NCBI GenBank assembly: GCA_963691835.1
Contig: OY829383.1
Location: 1,054,001 to 1,118,000 of the forward strand
Direction: 5' to 3'
Source of the DNA: G963691835 sp963691835
GTDB taxonomy: Bacteria; Pseudomonadota; Alphaproteobacteria; Thalassobaculales; Thalassobaculaceae
DNA: 64,000 nt
Made by a program: the position numbers and the translations under genes. Below are positions 17,743 to 25,891 of the stretch, piece after piece; the first letter of the stretch is position 1, and each line of letters opens with the position of its first letter. The notes beneath the pieces are model-generated. The model ran no database searches. It worked only from the letters and a program-made list of their open reading frames with translations, and was not told where the DNA came from.

Positions 17743-18861
17743 ATGGGGGCTCCAAGCGTGGTCGGCAACGACAGTCACAGCGGCACGCACGCAATCACCG
17801 TGCGATCTCTTGTAAAGCGATACGGCTCGCTTGCGGCCGTTGACGACGTGACGCTGGACGTGCCCGGCGGGTCCTTTCTGACGCTTCTTGGTCCTTCGGG
17901 TTCGGGCAAGACCACGATCCTCATGGCCATTGCGGGCTTTGTGGAACCCACCTCAGGCAACATTCTTCTGGATGATGCGGTCATCACGGGCCTTCCGCCG
18001 GACAAGCGGAACTTCGGCATGGTTTTCCAGGGCTATGCGCTGTTCCCCCACATGACGGTGGAGGACAATATCTACTTCCCGCTTCGGGTCCGGGGCATCA
18101 CCAAAGCATCGGCCGGGGTGGCCATTCAATCCGCACTTGAGCTTGTGCAGATGGGTCACCTTGCCAAGCGGCTGCCCAGCCAGTTGTCCGGCGGTCAGCA
18201 GCAGCGCGTCGCCTTGGCGCGGGCCCTGGTGTTCGAACCGGCTCTGCTCCTTCTGGATGAGCCGCTGTCCGCGCTGGATAAGAAACTCCGCGCCGACCTT
18301 CAGTGGGAGCTCAAGGCGCTACACCGGAAACTCGGCACAACGTTCCTCTATGTCACCCACGATCAGGAGGAAGCCCTGTCCATGTCGGACGAGGTCGTCA
18401 TCCTCCGCGATGGCAAGGTGGAGCAACAGGGCGACCCCAACGGCCTGTACGAGAAACCCGCGACACGCTTCGTTGCCGACTTCCTCGGGAAGAGCAATTT
18501 CCTGACCGGTACCGTGGCGGGCCGCGAAAGCGATAAGTTCACCTATGGCGTCGGTGGCGAAACCTTGGTCCAAGCGGGCGAGGCAACGCCTGCGAAACCG
18601 GACGGCTCAATCCTTGTGGCACTCCGGCCAGAGAAAATTGCCGTCCGCTCCGACCGGCCGGATCACCGAAATGCCGCCCGTGGCTCGATCTCCGAGTTCA
18701 ACTACCACGGGGCCACCTACCACTTTCGCGTCCAGACCGATGGTCTGGGCGACATCATTGCGACCGCACCAGCCTGGAAATGTGACGTCACGCCGGAAAT
18801 CGGCGCCGAGGTCTGGCTGGGGTGGGAGCCTGACGCAGCCGTCGTCGTCCGGGACAACTGA
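17743..18861 (+). CDS. Polyamine-type ABC importer ATPase (PotA-like)
   Basis: This 372-residue ATPase of the spermidine/putrescine/iron/thiamine family has Walker A (GPSGSGKTT), Q-loop (VFQGYALFPHMTVEDN), signature LSGGQQQRVALARAL and Walker B (LLLLDEPLSALD). A C-terminal TOBE domain starts near 290 (VALRPEKIAVRSD). It energises uptake with the binding protein and two permeases downstream. The order ATPase, binding protein, permease, permease and the downstream hydrolases indicate one operon. The transporter class handles polyamines and other cationic or amide compounds. The stop codon lies inside a hairpin (18853-18871). Confidence 0.93.
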   Translation: MGAPSVVGNDSHSGTHAITVRSLVKRYGSLAAVDDVTLDVPGGSFLTLLGPSGSGKTTILMAIAGFVEPTSGNILLDDAVITGLPPDKRNFGMVFQGYALFPHMTVEDNIYFPLRVRGITKASAGVAIQSALELVQMGHLAKRLPSQLSGGQQQRVALARALVFEPALLLLDEPLSALDKKLRADLQWELKALHRKLGTTFLYVTHDQEEALSMSDEVVILRDGKVEQQGDPNGLYEKPATRFVADFLGKSNFLTGTVAGRESDKFTYGVGGETLVQAGEATPAKPDGSILVALRPEKIAVRSDRPDHRNAARGSISEFNYHGATYHFRVQTDGLGDIIATAPAWKCDVTPEIGAEVWLGWEPDAAVVVRDN

Positions 18862-18909
18862 CAGAGTTGTCACGGTCGCCGAAGGAGGCGTAGAATACCT
18901 CCGTAGGCG
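18853..18909 (+). promoter_or_regulatory. Two tandem RNA hairpins between ATPase and binding-protein genes
   Basis: The first is a perfect 7-bp inverted repeat, GACAACT (18853-18859), five-base loop, AGTTGTC (18865-18871), overlapping the ATPase stop. The second has stems CGCC (18877-18880) with GGCG (18906-18909) and GGAGG (18884-18888) with CCTCC (18898-18902), separated by a 3-by-3 internal loop. Neither is followed by a T run, so a simple intrinsic terminator is unlikely. Partial termination or mRNA processing that raises binding-protein output is more plausible. Only the inverted repeats are seen directly. Confidence 0.5.
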
Positions 18910-19055
18910 AGCGGCCTGGGGCCGGATTGCCATCTCTGCGCGATTCGCCCTTGTCCGTGCCTATGGCTGCGGGGACCGAACGCGCGCGCGATTCAGAACG
19001 TCGCGCCGGCTCCCTCAAGGCTTCGACCCAAGAACCGTGAACAGGAGGCGGGACC

Positions 19056-20228
19056 ATGAGTATCAAGAAGACACTCTACGAGAAGGACCTCTACGGCGAT
19101 GAGGAGCACTTCCAGATGGACTGTGCGGCGATCGCACAGGAAAAGCTGAACAGAGGCGATATCGACCGCCGTACATTCATGAAAGCAATGGCGTTCCTCG
19201 GAATGGTGCCGGCGGTTGGCACCTTCGCGGGCGATGCTTCGGCACAAAGCGGTGAGCTGGTCGTCGTCAACTGGGGCGGCCCCGCCGTCGATGCCTATAT
19301 GAACGCGTTCGGTGTGCCGTTCGAGGCGGCGACCGGGGTCAAAGTCGTCATCGACGGAACCGGCCCGCTCGGCTCCAAGATCCGCGCGATGGTCGAGGCC
19401 AACAACGTCACCTGGGACGTCTGCGATACCGGTGCTGGTACAACGCTTGTCCTCTCCAAGGCCGGCGTGATCGAGAAGATCGACTACTCCGTCGTCGACA
19501 AGTCGAAGATGCTGCCCGAGTTCGCGTTCGAGCATGGCTGCGTCAACTACATGTTCAGCTTCGTGTTGGCCTACAACACCAAGATGAACAAGAAGAACCC
19601 AGCCAGCTGGGCGGACTTCTGGAACCTTGCCGACTTCCCGGGTAAGCGGACCATGCGCAAGCAGCCGAACGGCATGATGGAAGCCTGCATGATCGCCGCC
19701 GGGCGCGCCAAGGATGCGGTCTACCCGATCGACATCGACCTCGCGGTCTCCAAGTTCAAGGAGATCAAGGACGAGGTGATCATCTGGGGCTCCGGCTCCC
19801 AGAGCCAGCAGCTCTTCCGTGAGCAGGAAGTGGCGATGGGCAACATCTGGCACACCCGCGCCAACCTCCTGAACCAGGACATGCGCGGCGATGTGGAATG
19901 GACCTGGGAAGGCGGCTGCGTCGCCCCCGGCATGTGGAACATTCCGAAGGGCAACCCGGCGGGCCTCGACACCGCGATGAAGTTCATCGCCTCGAGCCAG
20001 GACCCCGATCAGCAGATCGAGCTGTTCAAGGTCATGGGCAACGGTCCGGCCAACCCGGCCGCCGCCGCGAAGGTCCCCGACGACCTCAAGTGGCGGGACC
20101 CGGGCCAGCCCGCAGCGCTCGCCGCTCAGGTGCCGTTCAATGGCAAGTGGTACCAGGACGACCATCCGAGCGGCAAAACCAACGACCAGCACAGCCGCGA
20201 AGTCTGGCTAGAAGCCCAGGCCTCGTAA
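19056..20228 (+). CDS. Tat-exported substrate-binding protein (PotD-like)
   Basis: This 390-residue binding protein is preceded by AGGAGG. The N-terminus is unusual: about 36 hydrophilic residues precede a twin-arginine signal (DRRTFMKAMAFLGM, Arg38-Arg39) that ends near ASAQ (64). The mature protein begins ELVVVNWGGPAVDAYMNAF and continues with VTWDVCDTGAGTT, typical of the spermidine/putrescine-binding family. It is predicted to fold in the cytoplasm, cross by Tat and deliver ligand to the PotBC-like permeases. The ligand is not deducible from sequence. The neighbouring amidohydrolase and amidinohydrolase-fold genes suggest an amide or guanidino compound. Confidence 0.93.
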   Translation: MSIKKTLYEKDLYGDEEHFQMDCAAIAQEKLNRGDIDRRTFMKAMAFLGMVPAVGTFAGDASAQSGELVVVNWGGPAVDAYMNAFGVPFEAATGVKVVIDGTGPLGSKIRAMVEANNVTWDVCDTGAGTTLVLSKAGVIEKIDYSVVDKSKMLPEFAFEHGCVNYMFSFVLAYNTKMNKKNPASWADFWNLADFPGKRTMRKQPNGMMEACMIAAGRAKDAVYPIDIDLAVSKFKEIKDEVIIWGSGSQSQQLFREQEVAMGNIWHTRANLLNQDMRGDVEWTWEGGCVAPGMWNIPKGNPAGLDTAMKFIASSQDPDQQIELFKVMGNGPANPAAAAKVPDDLKWRDPGQPAALAAQVPFNGKWYQDDHPSGKTNDQHSREVWLEAQAS

Positions 20229-20240
20229 GCTTACAGAACC

Positions 20241-20272
20241 GCGGCACCCCTGCACTCGATCCGGGGTGCCGC
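20241..20272 (+). terminator. Strong intercistronic stem-loop after the binding-protein gene
   Basis: A perfect 10-bp inverted repeat, GCGGCACCCC (20241-20250) and GGGGTGCCGC (20263-20272), closes a 12-base loop 12 bp after the binding-protein stop. It is GC-rich and lacks a downstream T run. In ABC importer operons such structures protect the upstream binding-protein mRNA from 3' decay, or cause partial termination, so that binding protein exceeds permease. That role is inferred from position. Confidence 0.65.
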
Positions 20273-20297
20273 ATCCTTCCCGATCCGGAGCCTGTTC

Positions 20298-21140
20298 ATG
20301 CAAGGCGTGCTCGGCCAACAGGGGCGGTACTGGCTGCTGATCCTGCCTGCCGTTCTTTTGATGCTGATGTTCTACATCGCACCGCTGATTCAGGTGCTGT
20401 GGATCAGTGTGACCGAGCCCAAGCCCGGGCTGGGAAACTACAGGGAGCTGTTCACCAGCGCGTTCCTTCATAAGATCTGGTGGACCACCGCCCGGATCTG
20501 CACGATCACCACTGTGTTGACCGTCTTCCTTGGCTACATCGTCGCCTACGCTATGGCCCATGTGCGCGAGCGCCAGATGACGGCGATGATGTTCTGCATC
20601 CTGCTGACGTTTTGGCTTTCCGTGCTGATCCGCGCCTTCGCCTGGGTGATGCTGCTGCGGACCCAGGGCATGATCAACGATGTGCTGATCGCCATAGGGT
20701 TCACGGATCAGCCCCTTCGATTGTCGAGAAACGAGTTCGGCGTTGTCGTCGGCATGGTCCACTTCATGCTGCCGCTGGCCATCCTGCCGATCTACGCGAA
20801 CCTGCGCGGGATCAGTTCAAGCTATGTTTCCGCCGCACGGGGCCTCGGGGCCAATGCGGTGCAATCCTTCATCCACGTCTATCTGCCGCTGTCCAAGCCC
20901 GGGATCATCGCGGCGACCATGCTGGTTTTCGTCTTCTCCCTCGGCTTCTTCATCACGCCCGCCATTCTCGGCGGCGGCCGCGTGGTGATGATCTCCGAGT
21001 ACATCAGGGTCGCGTTCGAGGAGACCTTGCTTTGGGGCAAAGCGACGATGCTGTCGACCTCGCTTCTCTTCGTCGTACTGCTGACGCTTGCAATCGTCTC
21101 GCGCTTCGTGAACCTCCGCCGCGTTTTCGGTGCCACATGA
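20298..21140 (+). CDS. ABC importer permease (PotB-like)
   Basis: This 280-residue inner-membrane protein has about six hydrophobic helices. The first is YWLLILPAVLLMLMFYIAPL (about 11-30). The cytoplasmic coupling loop has the BPD_transp signature pattern AARGLGANAVQSFIHVYLPL (about 175-195), which contacts the ATPase. The family moves polyamines and related solutes. The gene follows the binding-protein gene after the stem-loop and slightly precedes the second permease. The two permeases would form the heterodimeric channel. Confidence 0.92.
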   Translation: MQGVLGQQGRYWLLILPAVLLMLMFYIAPLIQVLWISVTEPKPGLGNYRELFTSAFLHKIWWTTARICTITTVLTVFLGYIVAYAMAHVRERQMTAMMFCILLTFWLSVLIRAFAWVMLLRTQGMINDVLIAIGFTDQPLRLSRNEFGVVVGMVHFMLPLAILPIYANLRGISSSYVSAARGLGANAVQSFIHVYLPLSKPGIIAATMLVFVFSLGFFITPAILGGGRVVMISEYIRVAFEETLLWGKATMLSTSLLFVVLLTLAIVSRFVNLRRVFGAT

Positions 21141-21153
21141 CGGAGCACCGGGG

Positions 21154-21981
21154 ATGAGCGATACGAAGCTGACCTTCTGGCGATGCATGATGCTCGGCGC
21201 GGCGTGGACCGTGCTGGGCTTCATGATCCTGCCGATGGTGATCATCTTCCCGGTCTCGCTGACGGATCAGTACTATCTGTCGCTGCCGAAAGAGACGATT
21301 TCGTTCGAGCACTACGAGGCGTTCTTCACCGATCCCCAATGGATCGACGCGACGATCCAGTCCGTGATCATCGCAACACTCTCGACCCTCTCCGCGGTCG
21401 TACTCGGCACGCTGTGCGCCATCGGGTGCTGGCGCATCTCCACGAACGCGTCAGAGGCGGTCCGCACTTTCTTGCTGATCCCGATCATCGTGCCGACAAT
21501 CGTCCAGGCGCTCGCCCTTTACCGCTTCTGGATCGATCTCCGGATCGTGGATACGTATATCGGCGTGATCCTTGCCCACACCCTGGTCTCGATCCCCTAC
21601 GTGGTGATCACCGTCTCCGCCTCGTTGGCGAGCTTCGACGTCCGGCTGGAGCAGGCCGCCCGGAACCTCGGCGCCAGCCTCTCCCAGACCGTCCGGTGGG
21701 TCATCGTTCCAGGCATCATGCCCGGCGTGCTGTCGGGGGCCATCTTCGCCTTCACGATCTCCTTCGATGAGATCGTCATGGTGCTCTTCATCACCAGCCG
21801 GAAGATCTACACCCTGCCCAAGCGGATCTGGAACGGCATCCAGGACCATCTGGACCCCACCATCGCGTCTGTTGCGACCATGCTGATCGCCGTCACCCTG
21901 GCGCTTCTGCTGGTGGAGCTTTGGTTGCGTCAGCGCCGGAACGCCCGGGCCGCCAAAAGCGCGATGGGTGAGGGAGACTAA
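21154..21981 (+). CDS. ABC importer permease (PotC-like)
   Basis: This 275-residue permease has about six membrane helices, the first being CMMLGAAWTVLGFMILPMVI. The coupling-loop motif is ARNLGASLSQTVRWVIVPGI. I start it at the ATG at 21154 because GGAG lies eight bases upstream; an in-frame GTG at 21130 would overlap the previous gene and has no ribosome binding site. It is the partner of the PotB-like permease. The amidohydrolase starts 45 bp downstream. Confidence 0.92.
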   Translation: MSDTKLTFWRCMMLGAAWTVLGFMILPMVIIFPVSLTDQYYLSLPKETISFEHYEAFFTDPQWIDATIQSVIIATLSTLSAVVLGTLCAIGCWRISTNASEAVRTFLLIPIIVPTIVQALALYRFWIDLRIVDTYIGVILAHTLVSIPYVVITVSASLASFDVRLEQAARNLGASLSQTVRWVIVPGIMPGVLSGAIFAFTISFDEIVMVLFITSRKIYTLPKRIWNGIQDHLDPTIASVATMLIAVTLALLLVELWLRQRRNARAAKSAMGEGD

Positions 21982-22026
21982 GTCCCACAAAGAAACGCGA
22001 AACGCCGTCCCTGGGGAGGATCGATC

Positions 22027-23628
22027 GTGACAGCAGAGATGACACCCGCCAAACGGACGGCCCTCGACTGGGTCGATGCGAACACCGCCACCTTGTCGCA
22101 GGACCATATGACCTTGTGGCATTTCCACGAGCCGGCCTGGCGCGAGTACAAGTCTGCGGCTTGGTATGTGGACCGCCTGCGCCGGGAAGGGTTCGAGGTG
22201 GAAGCCGGATCGGCCGGAATGCCGACGGCGTTCTGCGCCACCTGGTCGAACGGTGAGGGGCCGACCATCGCCTGCTACGCCGAGTACGACGCGGTCCCCG
22301 GAACGTCCCAGGACCCTGTCCCTTACAAGAAACCCCGGGACGGCGTACACCCCTACGCCGCCGGGCATACGGACCCACATTCGGCACTCGGGATGGGCGG
22401 GCTGACCGGCGCGCTCGCCATGAAGGCGGCGATGAAGACGCACGGCATCAAGGGCCGGATCAAGTTCTTCGGGGAGCCGGCGGAGAAGATGTGCGGCTCA
22501 AAGCCCATCCATGCGTCCCACGGCTACTACAACGATCTGGACGCGATGTTGAGTTTCCACCCCACATCGCTGCCGATCATGACCAACACCACCACGTGGG
22601 AAACCCACTGCGGTTGCTACTGGTCGAAAGTCTTCACATTCGATTGCGAGGAGCCGGAGACCTGGGGGGCCGCGGGTGAGCGGCGGGGTGCCCAGAACTC
22701 TCATGCGATCGCCCGGGCGCCAGGCGCGATCGACGCGGTGTGCCTGATGTACACCACCACCAAGTACACGAAGGAGACGATGCTTCCCCACCACGGAAGC
22801 TGGACGCTCAATGAAGCGATCCTTGGCACCGGTTTCGCGACCGCCGACAATCTTCCCCCGCGCATCGGTCAGATCCAGTATGCGTGGCGCTGCCCGACGG
22901 TGGAAATGGGGAACGCCATCGACGCCGTGTTGGAGAACAACGCCAAGCATATCGCCGGCATCACGCACACCAAGGTGACCAGCGCCTGGGTCACCCGGAC
23001 GCGGCCGGGCCTCGCCAACAACGCAATTGCCGATCTGGCCTTCCGGAACTTTGAGATGATCGGCCCGCCGACATTCTCCGAGGAGGCGCGCGTGTTCGGC
23101 CGGGAGATGATGCGCAATCTGGGCGAAGCGATCGGCGACGACGAGGATCCTTTCGGCCCGGAGATGGAGCGGCTTGTCGAGCCTCAGGAAGGGGAGCGGC
23201 TTCTCCGAGAGCAACTGCCGAGTTGGCAGAAGAACTACACCTCCGACGACTACGTCGACATGACGTGGTACGCGCCGACAGTCCGCCTCTACGTTGCGCG
23301 CCCTGCCTTGAAAGCCCTCAAATCCGGTAAAAAGGTTCCGCAATGGTGCCACTGTGCGCTGGGCGGTTTGCCTGCGGCCATGGACCCAATGTTCCTCACC
23401 GCCGGGAAGGTGATCGCGACCACCGGGCTTGACTTGCTGGAGGACTCGGACGCCCTGGCGCGGTGCCAGGAAGAGTTCCGGGAAAGGACCGGCGGCGGCA
23501 TCGGCGGCTCCAAATGGGTGCCGTGCCTGTTGGGGGAGAACTATCCTGCACCGGTCCATTATCCTTGGCCGGAATACATCGAAACCGACCGCGGGCCGGA
23601 ATGGATGATGCCCACCCTTCCCGCCTGA
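22027..23628 (+). CDS. M20-family amidohydrolase (AbgB-like)
   Basis: The protein has 533 residues from a GTG with an excellent GGGAGG seven bases upstream. It is a metal-dependent M20 peptidase/amidohydrolase: CYAEYDAVPGTS near 83, the metal-site segment AAGHTDPHSALGMG near 117, and FFGEPAEKMCGSKPIHASHG near 150, giving His/Glu metal ligands. The family cleaves p-aminobenzoyl-glutamate and N-acyl amino acids. It is longer than the ~400-480 residues of common members, with extra C-terminal sequence (WYAPTVRLYVARPALKALK onward). Encoded in the importer operon, it probably deacylates or cleaves the imported amide. The substrate is unknown. Confidence 0.88.
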   Translation: MTAEMTPAKRTALDWVDANTATLSQDHMTLWHFHEPAWREYKSAAWYVDRLRREGFEVEAGSAGMPTAFCATWSNGEGPTIACYAEYDAVPGTSQDPVPYKKPRDGVHPYAAGHTDPHSALGMGGLTGALAMKAAMKTHGIKGRIKFFGEPAEKMCGSKPIHASHGYYNDLDAMLSFHPTSLPIMTNTTTWETHCGCYWSKVFTFDCEEPETWGAAGERRGAQNSHAIARAPGAIDAVCLMYTTTKYTKETMLPHHGSWTLNEAILGTGFATADNLPPRIGQIQYAWRCPTVEMGNAIDAVLENNAKHIAGITHTKVTSAWVTRTRPGLANNAIADLAFRNFEMIGPPTFSEEARVFGREMMRNLGEAIGDDEDPFGPEMERLVEPQEGERLLREQLPSWQKNYTSDDYVDMTWYAPTVRLYVARPALKALKSGKKVPQWCHCALGGLPAAMDPMFLTAGKVIATTGLDLLEDSDALARCQEEFRERTGGGIGGSKWVPCLLGENYPAPVHYPWPEYIETDRGPEWMMPTLPA

Positions 23629-23665
23629 CCAATCTGTCCAGACGCCCGACCGGAGGACCGCCGCC

Positions 23666-24679
23666 ATGGGTTCCGTAAGCGAGTTCGAATACCGCTACAA
23701 CATGACCATCAAGACCTTCCCGTCCCACGCGGAACCGGCTTTCGAGAGCCCGGCGCAACAGGATGAGGTTTGGGGCCGGCAATGGGGCTGCGACAACGAT
23801 GTGGGCCAGCTTCGAGCCGTCCTGATGCACCGGCCTGGAGATGAGTTGGACATCATCGACCCGTCCATGCGGCTGGAGCATCTGGGCTCCTACGGCGATG
23901 CGGAAGGGCAGACCTGGTACTGGCGCGGCGACGTCATCCATACGAAGGAAGAACAGCAGGCACAGCATGACGCGCTGGCCAACGCCCTTCGCGCCGAGGG
24001 CGTGGAGGTTGTCTACCTCAAACGATGCGCGCCGGGCCGTCACAAGGCGATCTATACCCGTGATTCCTGCATCGCGGTGAAGGGTGGGGCGATCGTCACC
24101 CGCCTCGGCCCGATCGTTCGCCGGGGAGAAGAAGCGCCCGTCACCGAAACCCTCGCCGCGGTCGGCATGCCGATCCTCCGGACAATTCACGGTACGGGCC
24201 TGATGGAGGGCGGCAGCTTCGTCTGGCTGAACCCGAAGACCGCCGTGATCGGCCGCTCGTCCCGTGTGAATGAGGAAGGCACCCGCCAGGTTGAGGAAGT
24301 GCTGAACGCCCAGGGTGTGGAGCTGCTTCGGGTCGACCTGACGGGCTACCGGCTCCACATCGACGGCGCGCTTGTCATGATCGATGTCGACACGGCCATC
24401 ATCAACCCGACGCAACTGCCGTTCTGGTTCCTTGAAAAGCTGAACGAATTGGGCATCCGCACCATCGAGGTCCATCCCGACGACCCCTCCGGCGTGGTCA
24501 ACTGCCTCGCCGTCAAACCCGGCCGCGTCTTGATGCAGGCCGGTGCGTCACCCCGAACGGCGGACGCACTCGACACGCTCGGCATCGAGATCGTTCCCAT
24601 CGAATACGAGAAAGTCTTCCAGGGCGGCGGCGGCATCCACTGCTCCACCTCGCCCCTGATCCGGGACTCAATCGACTGA
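23666..24679 (+). CDS. Arginine deiminase/DDAH-superfamily amidinohydrolase
   Basis: This 337-residue protein is preceded by GGAGG. It has the guanidine-modifying (pentein) signatures: IYTRDSC near 130, LMEGGSFVWLN near 175, YRLHIDGAL with the catalytic His near 226, and GGGIHCST with the nucleophilic Cys near 328. The superfamily hydrolyses the guanidino group of arginine, methylarginines or agmatine, or transfers the amidino group. The sequence is shorter than classical ArcA (about 405) and lacks an arc context. Together with the M20 enzyme and the importer it suggests stepwise breakdown of a guanidino amide, such as an N-acyl-arginine or a methylarginine derivative. This is inference. Confidence 0.88.
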   Translation: MGSVSEFEYRYNMTIKTFPSHAEPAFESPAQQDEVWGRQWGCDNDVGQLRAVLMHRPGDELDIIDPSMRLEHLGSYGDAEGQTWYWRGDVIHTKEEQQAQHDALANALRAEGVEVVYLKRCAPGRHKAIYTRDSCIAVKGGAIVTRLGPIVRRGEEAPVTETLAAVGMPILRTIHGTGLMEGGSFVWLNPKTAVIGRSSRVNEEGTRQVEEVLNAQGVELLRVDLTGYRLHIDGALVMIDVDTAIINPTQLPFWFLEKLNELGIRTIEVHPDDPSGVVNCLAVKPGRVLMQAGASPRTADALDTLGIEIVPIEYEKVFQGGGGIHCSTSPLIRDSID

Positions 24680-24734
24680 ACTCGATATGGGGAGTTTGGT
24701 GGAGGGGAGAACGAAAAGTTCGAACCGGAACCGA

Positions 24735-24764
24735 GCGGGTAGGGTTGGTGTGGCGGCTACCCGC
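24735..24764. terminator. Stem-loop between the amidinohydrolase gene and tRNA-Leu
   Basis: An 8-bp perfect inverted repeat, GCGGGTAG (24735-24742) and CTACCCGC (24757-24764), encloses a 14-base loop. It lies downstream of both the plus-strand hydrolase gene and the minus-strand tRNA, so it could serve either. No T run follows on either strand, which keeps confidence low. Confidence 0.35.
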
Positions 24765-24774
24765 ATCAGGAAGA

Positions 24775-24861
24775 TGGTGGCCCCGGTCGGACTCGAACCG
24801 ACACTCCCGTGAAGGAACCAGATTTTGAGTCTGGCGCGTCTACCAATTCCGCCACAGGGCC
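24775..24861 (-). tRNA. tRNA-Leu(CAA)
   Basis: The minus strand folds as an 87-base class II tRNA. The acceptor stem pairs GGCCCTG with CGGGGCC, followed by discriminator A and an encoded CCA. The anticodon stem CCAGA/TCTGG holds the loop CTCAAAA with anticodon CAA, which reads UUG. A variable arm follows, and then the T arm GTCGG/CCGAC with loop TTCGAGT. The D-loop contains TTGGTAG. The long variable arm fits leucine identity. Confidence 0.95.
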
Positions 24862-24946
24862 GTGGGTTTGGAGCGGCGCACTATAGTCGAACCGGGGGCG
24901 GTGACAAACCCCGATTGCCGCCCCAGCGGATCCGCTGCCTTAGCGC

Positions 24947-25891
24947 CTAAGCCGGAAGAGCGGCACTTCTCCGGCGGCGCTTCGCCAGCCAACCATGCCG
25001 CGGGGCGAAGAGCATGGCGAGGGTCTGTGCGATGCCAGCAATGACAGCGATCATGCCTGCCGCACCGAGAGATGGGAGCCCCATCAGCGCCGGGACCCAG
25101 GCTGCCGCCGCATAGCCCGTCACAGCCACACCGACGGCGATCAGCACGCTCAACCAGATCTGGCTTTGAAGCCGGTCGGTCAGCATGCGGGCGGTGGCCG
25201 GCGGGCAGGTGAACATGGCGATAACCAGGATCGTTCCCACGGCCTCGAATGAGGCGACCGCCGTGATCGCGACGGCGATGATCAGACCGATGGTCACAGA
25301 CTTCGTCTTGAGCCCCAGAGAGTCCGCAAGCATTGGATCGAACGTGGTGATCTGTATCTCCTTGTACGCGAGCACCATGACCGCCGCGACTGCCAACGTC
25401 ACCACGGCCAGCATGGGGATCTGCGGCGGAATCTCAGCAAGGACGGCTGGGTCGGCAAGGGACGAGAGGTCGGTGGGTCCGATCCAAAGGCTCGCTTCCA
25501 GACTGCCGAAAAGGGCGTGCTGGGTGTCCAAGTGGACGCGATCGCCAACCGCTGTCTCGATCATCACAACACCGGCGGCGAACATCACTGTGAAGACCAC
25601 GCCCATGGCAGCACCCGGCTCCAACCGGGCGAGCTTGCGCAAGAGTTCAACCGCACCAGCGGCGACAAGAACGGCGATGACGGCGCCCGCCATCATCGGA
25701 CCCGCAGCCAAATCGCCCGCAATCAGAAACCCGACAACGATGCCCGGCAGGACCGCATGGCTGACCGCGTCACCGACCAGCGCCTGCCGCCTCAACACCA
25801 GGACATTGCCCACAAGGGCGCAGGCGACACAGGCCAGGATCGCGATCACCAGCGCGGGTGCGTCAATCGTCAGGAACTCACCCAAAGTCAT
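24947..25891 (-). CDS. Manganese/zinc-type ABC permease (MntD/TroD-like)
   Basis: This 314-residue permease of the ABC-3 family has about eight to nine hydrophobic helices. It starts at the ATG at 25891, which overlaps the upstream permease stop as ATGA; the open frame further upstream is rejected. Characteristic segments are NVLVLRRQALVGDAVSHAVLPG (a family hallmark) and GTILVIAMFTCPPATARMLTDRL. With the other permease it forms the metal channel. It is the last gene of the operon and ends in a Lys/Arg-rich tail. Confidence 0.9.
   Translation of the reverse strand: MTLGEFLTIDAPALVIAILACVACALVGNVLVLRRQALVGDAVSHAVLPGIVVGFLIAGDLAAGPMMAGAVIAVLVAAGAVELLRKLARLEPGAAMGVVFTVMFAAGVVMIETAVGDRVHLDTQHALFGSLEASLWIGPTDLSSLADPAVLAEIPPQIPMLAVVTLAVAAVMVLAYKEIQITTFDPMLADSLGLKTKSVTIGLIIAVAITAVASFEAVGTILVIAMFTCPPATARMLTDRLQSQIWLSVLIAVGVAVTGYAAAAWVPALMGLPSLGAAGMIAVIAGIAQTLAMLFAPRHGWLAKRRRRSAALPA

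Noticed and set aside
18993..20192. 399-codon minus-strand frame opposite the binding-protein gene
   Set aside because: The plus-strand protein is unambiguous; the antisense frame is a codon-bias artefact.
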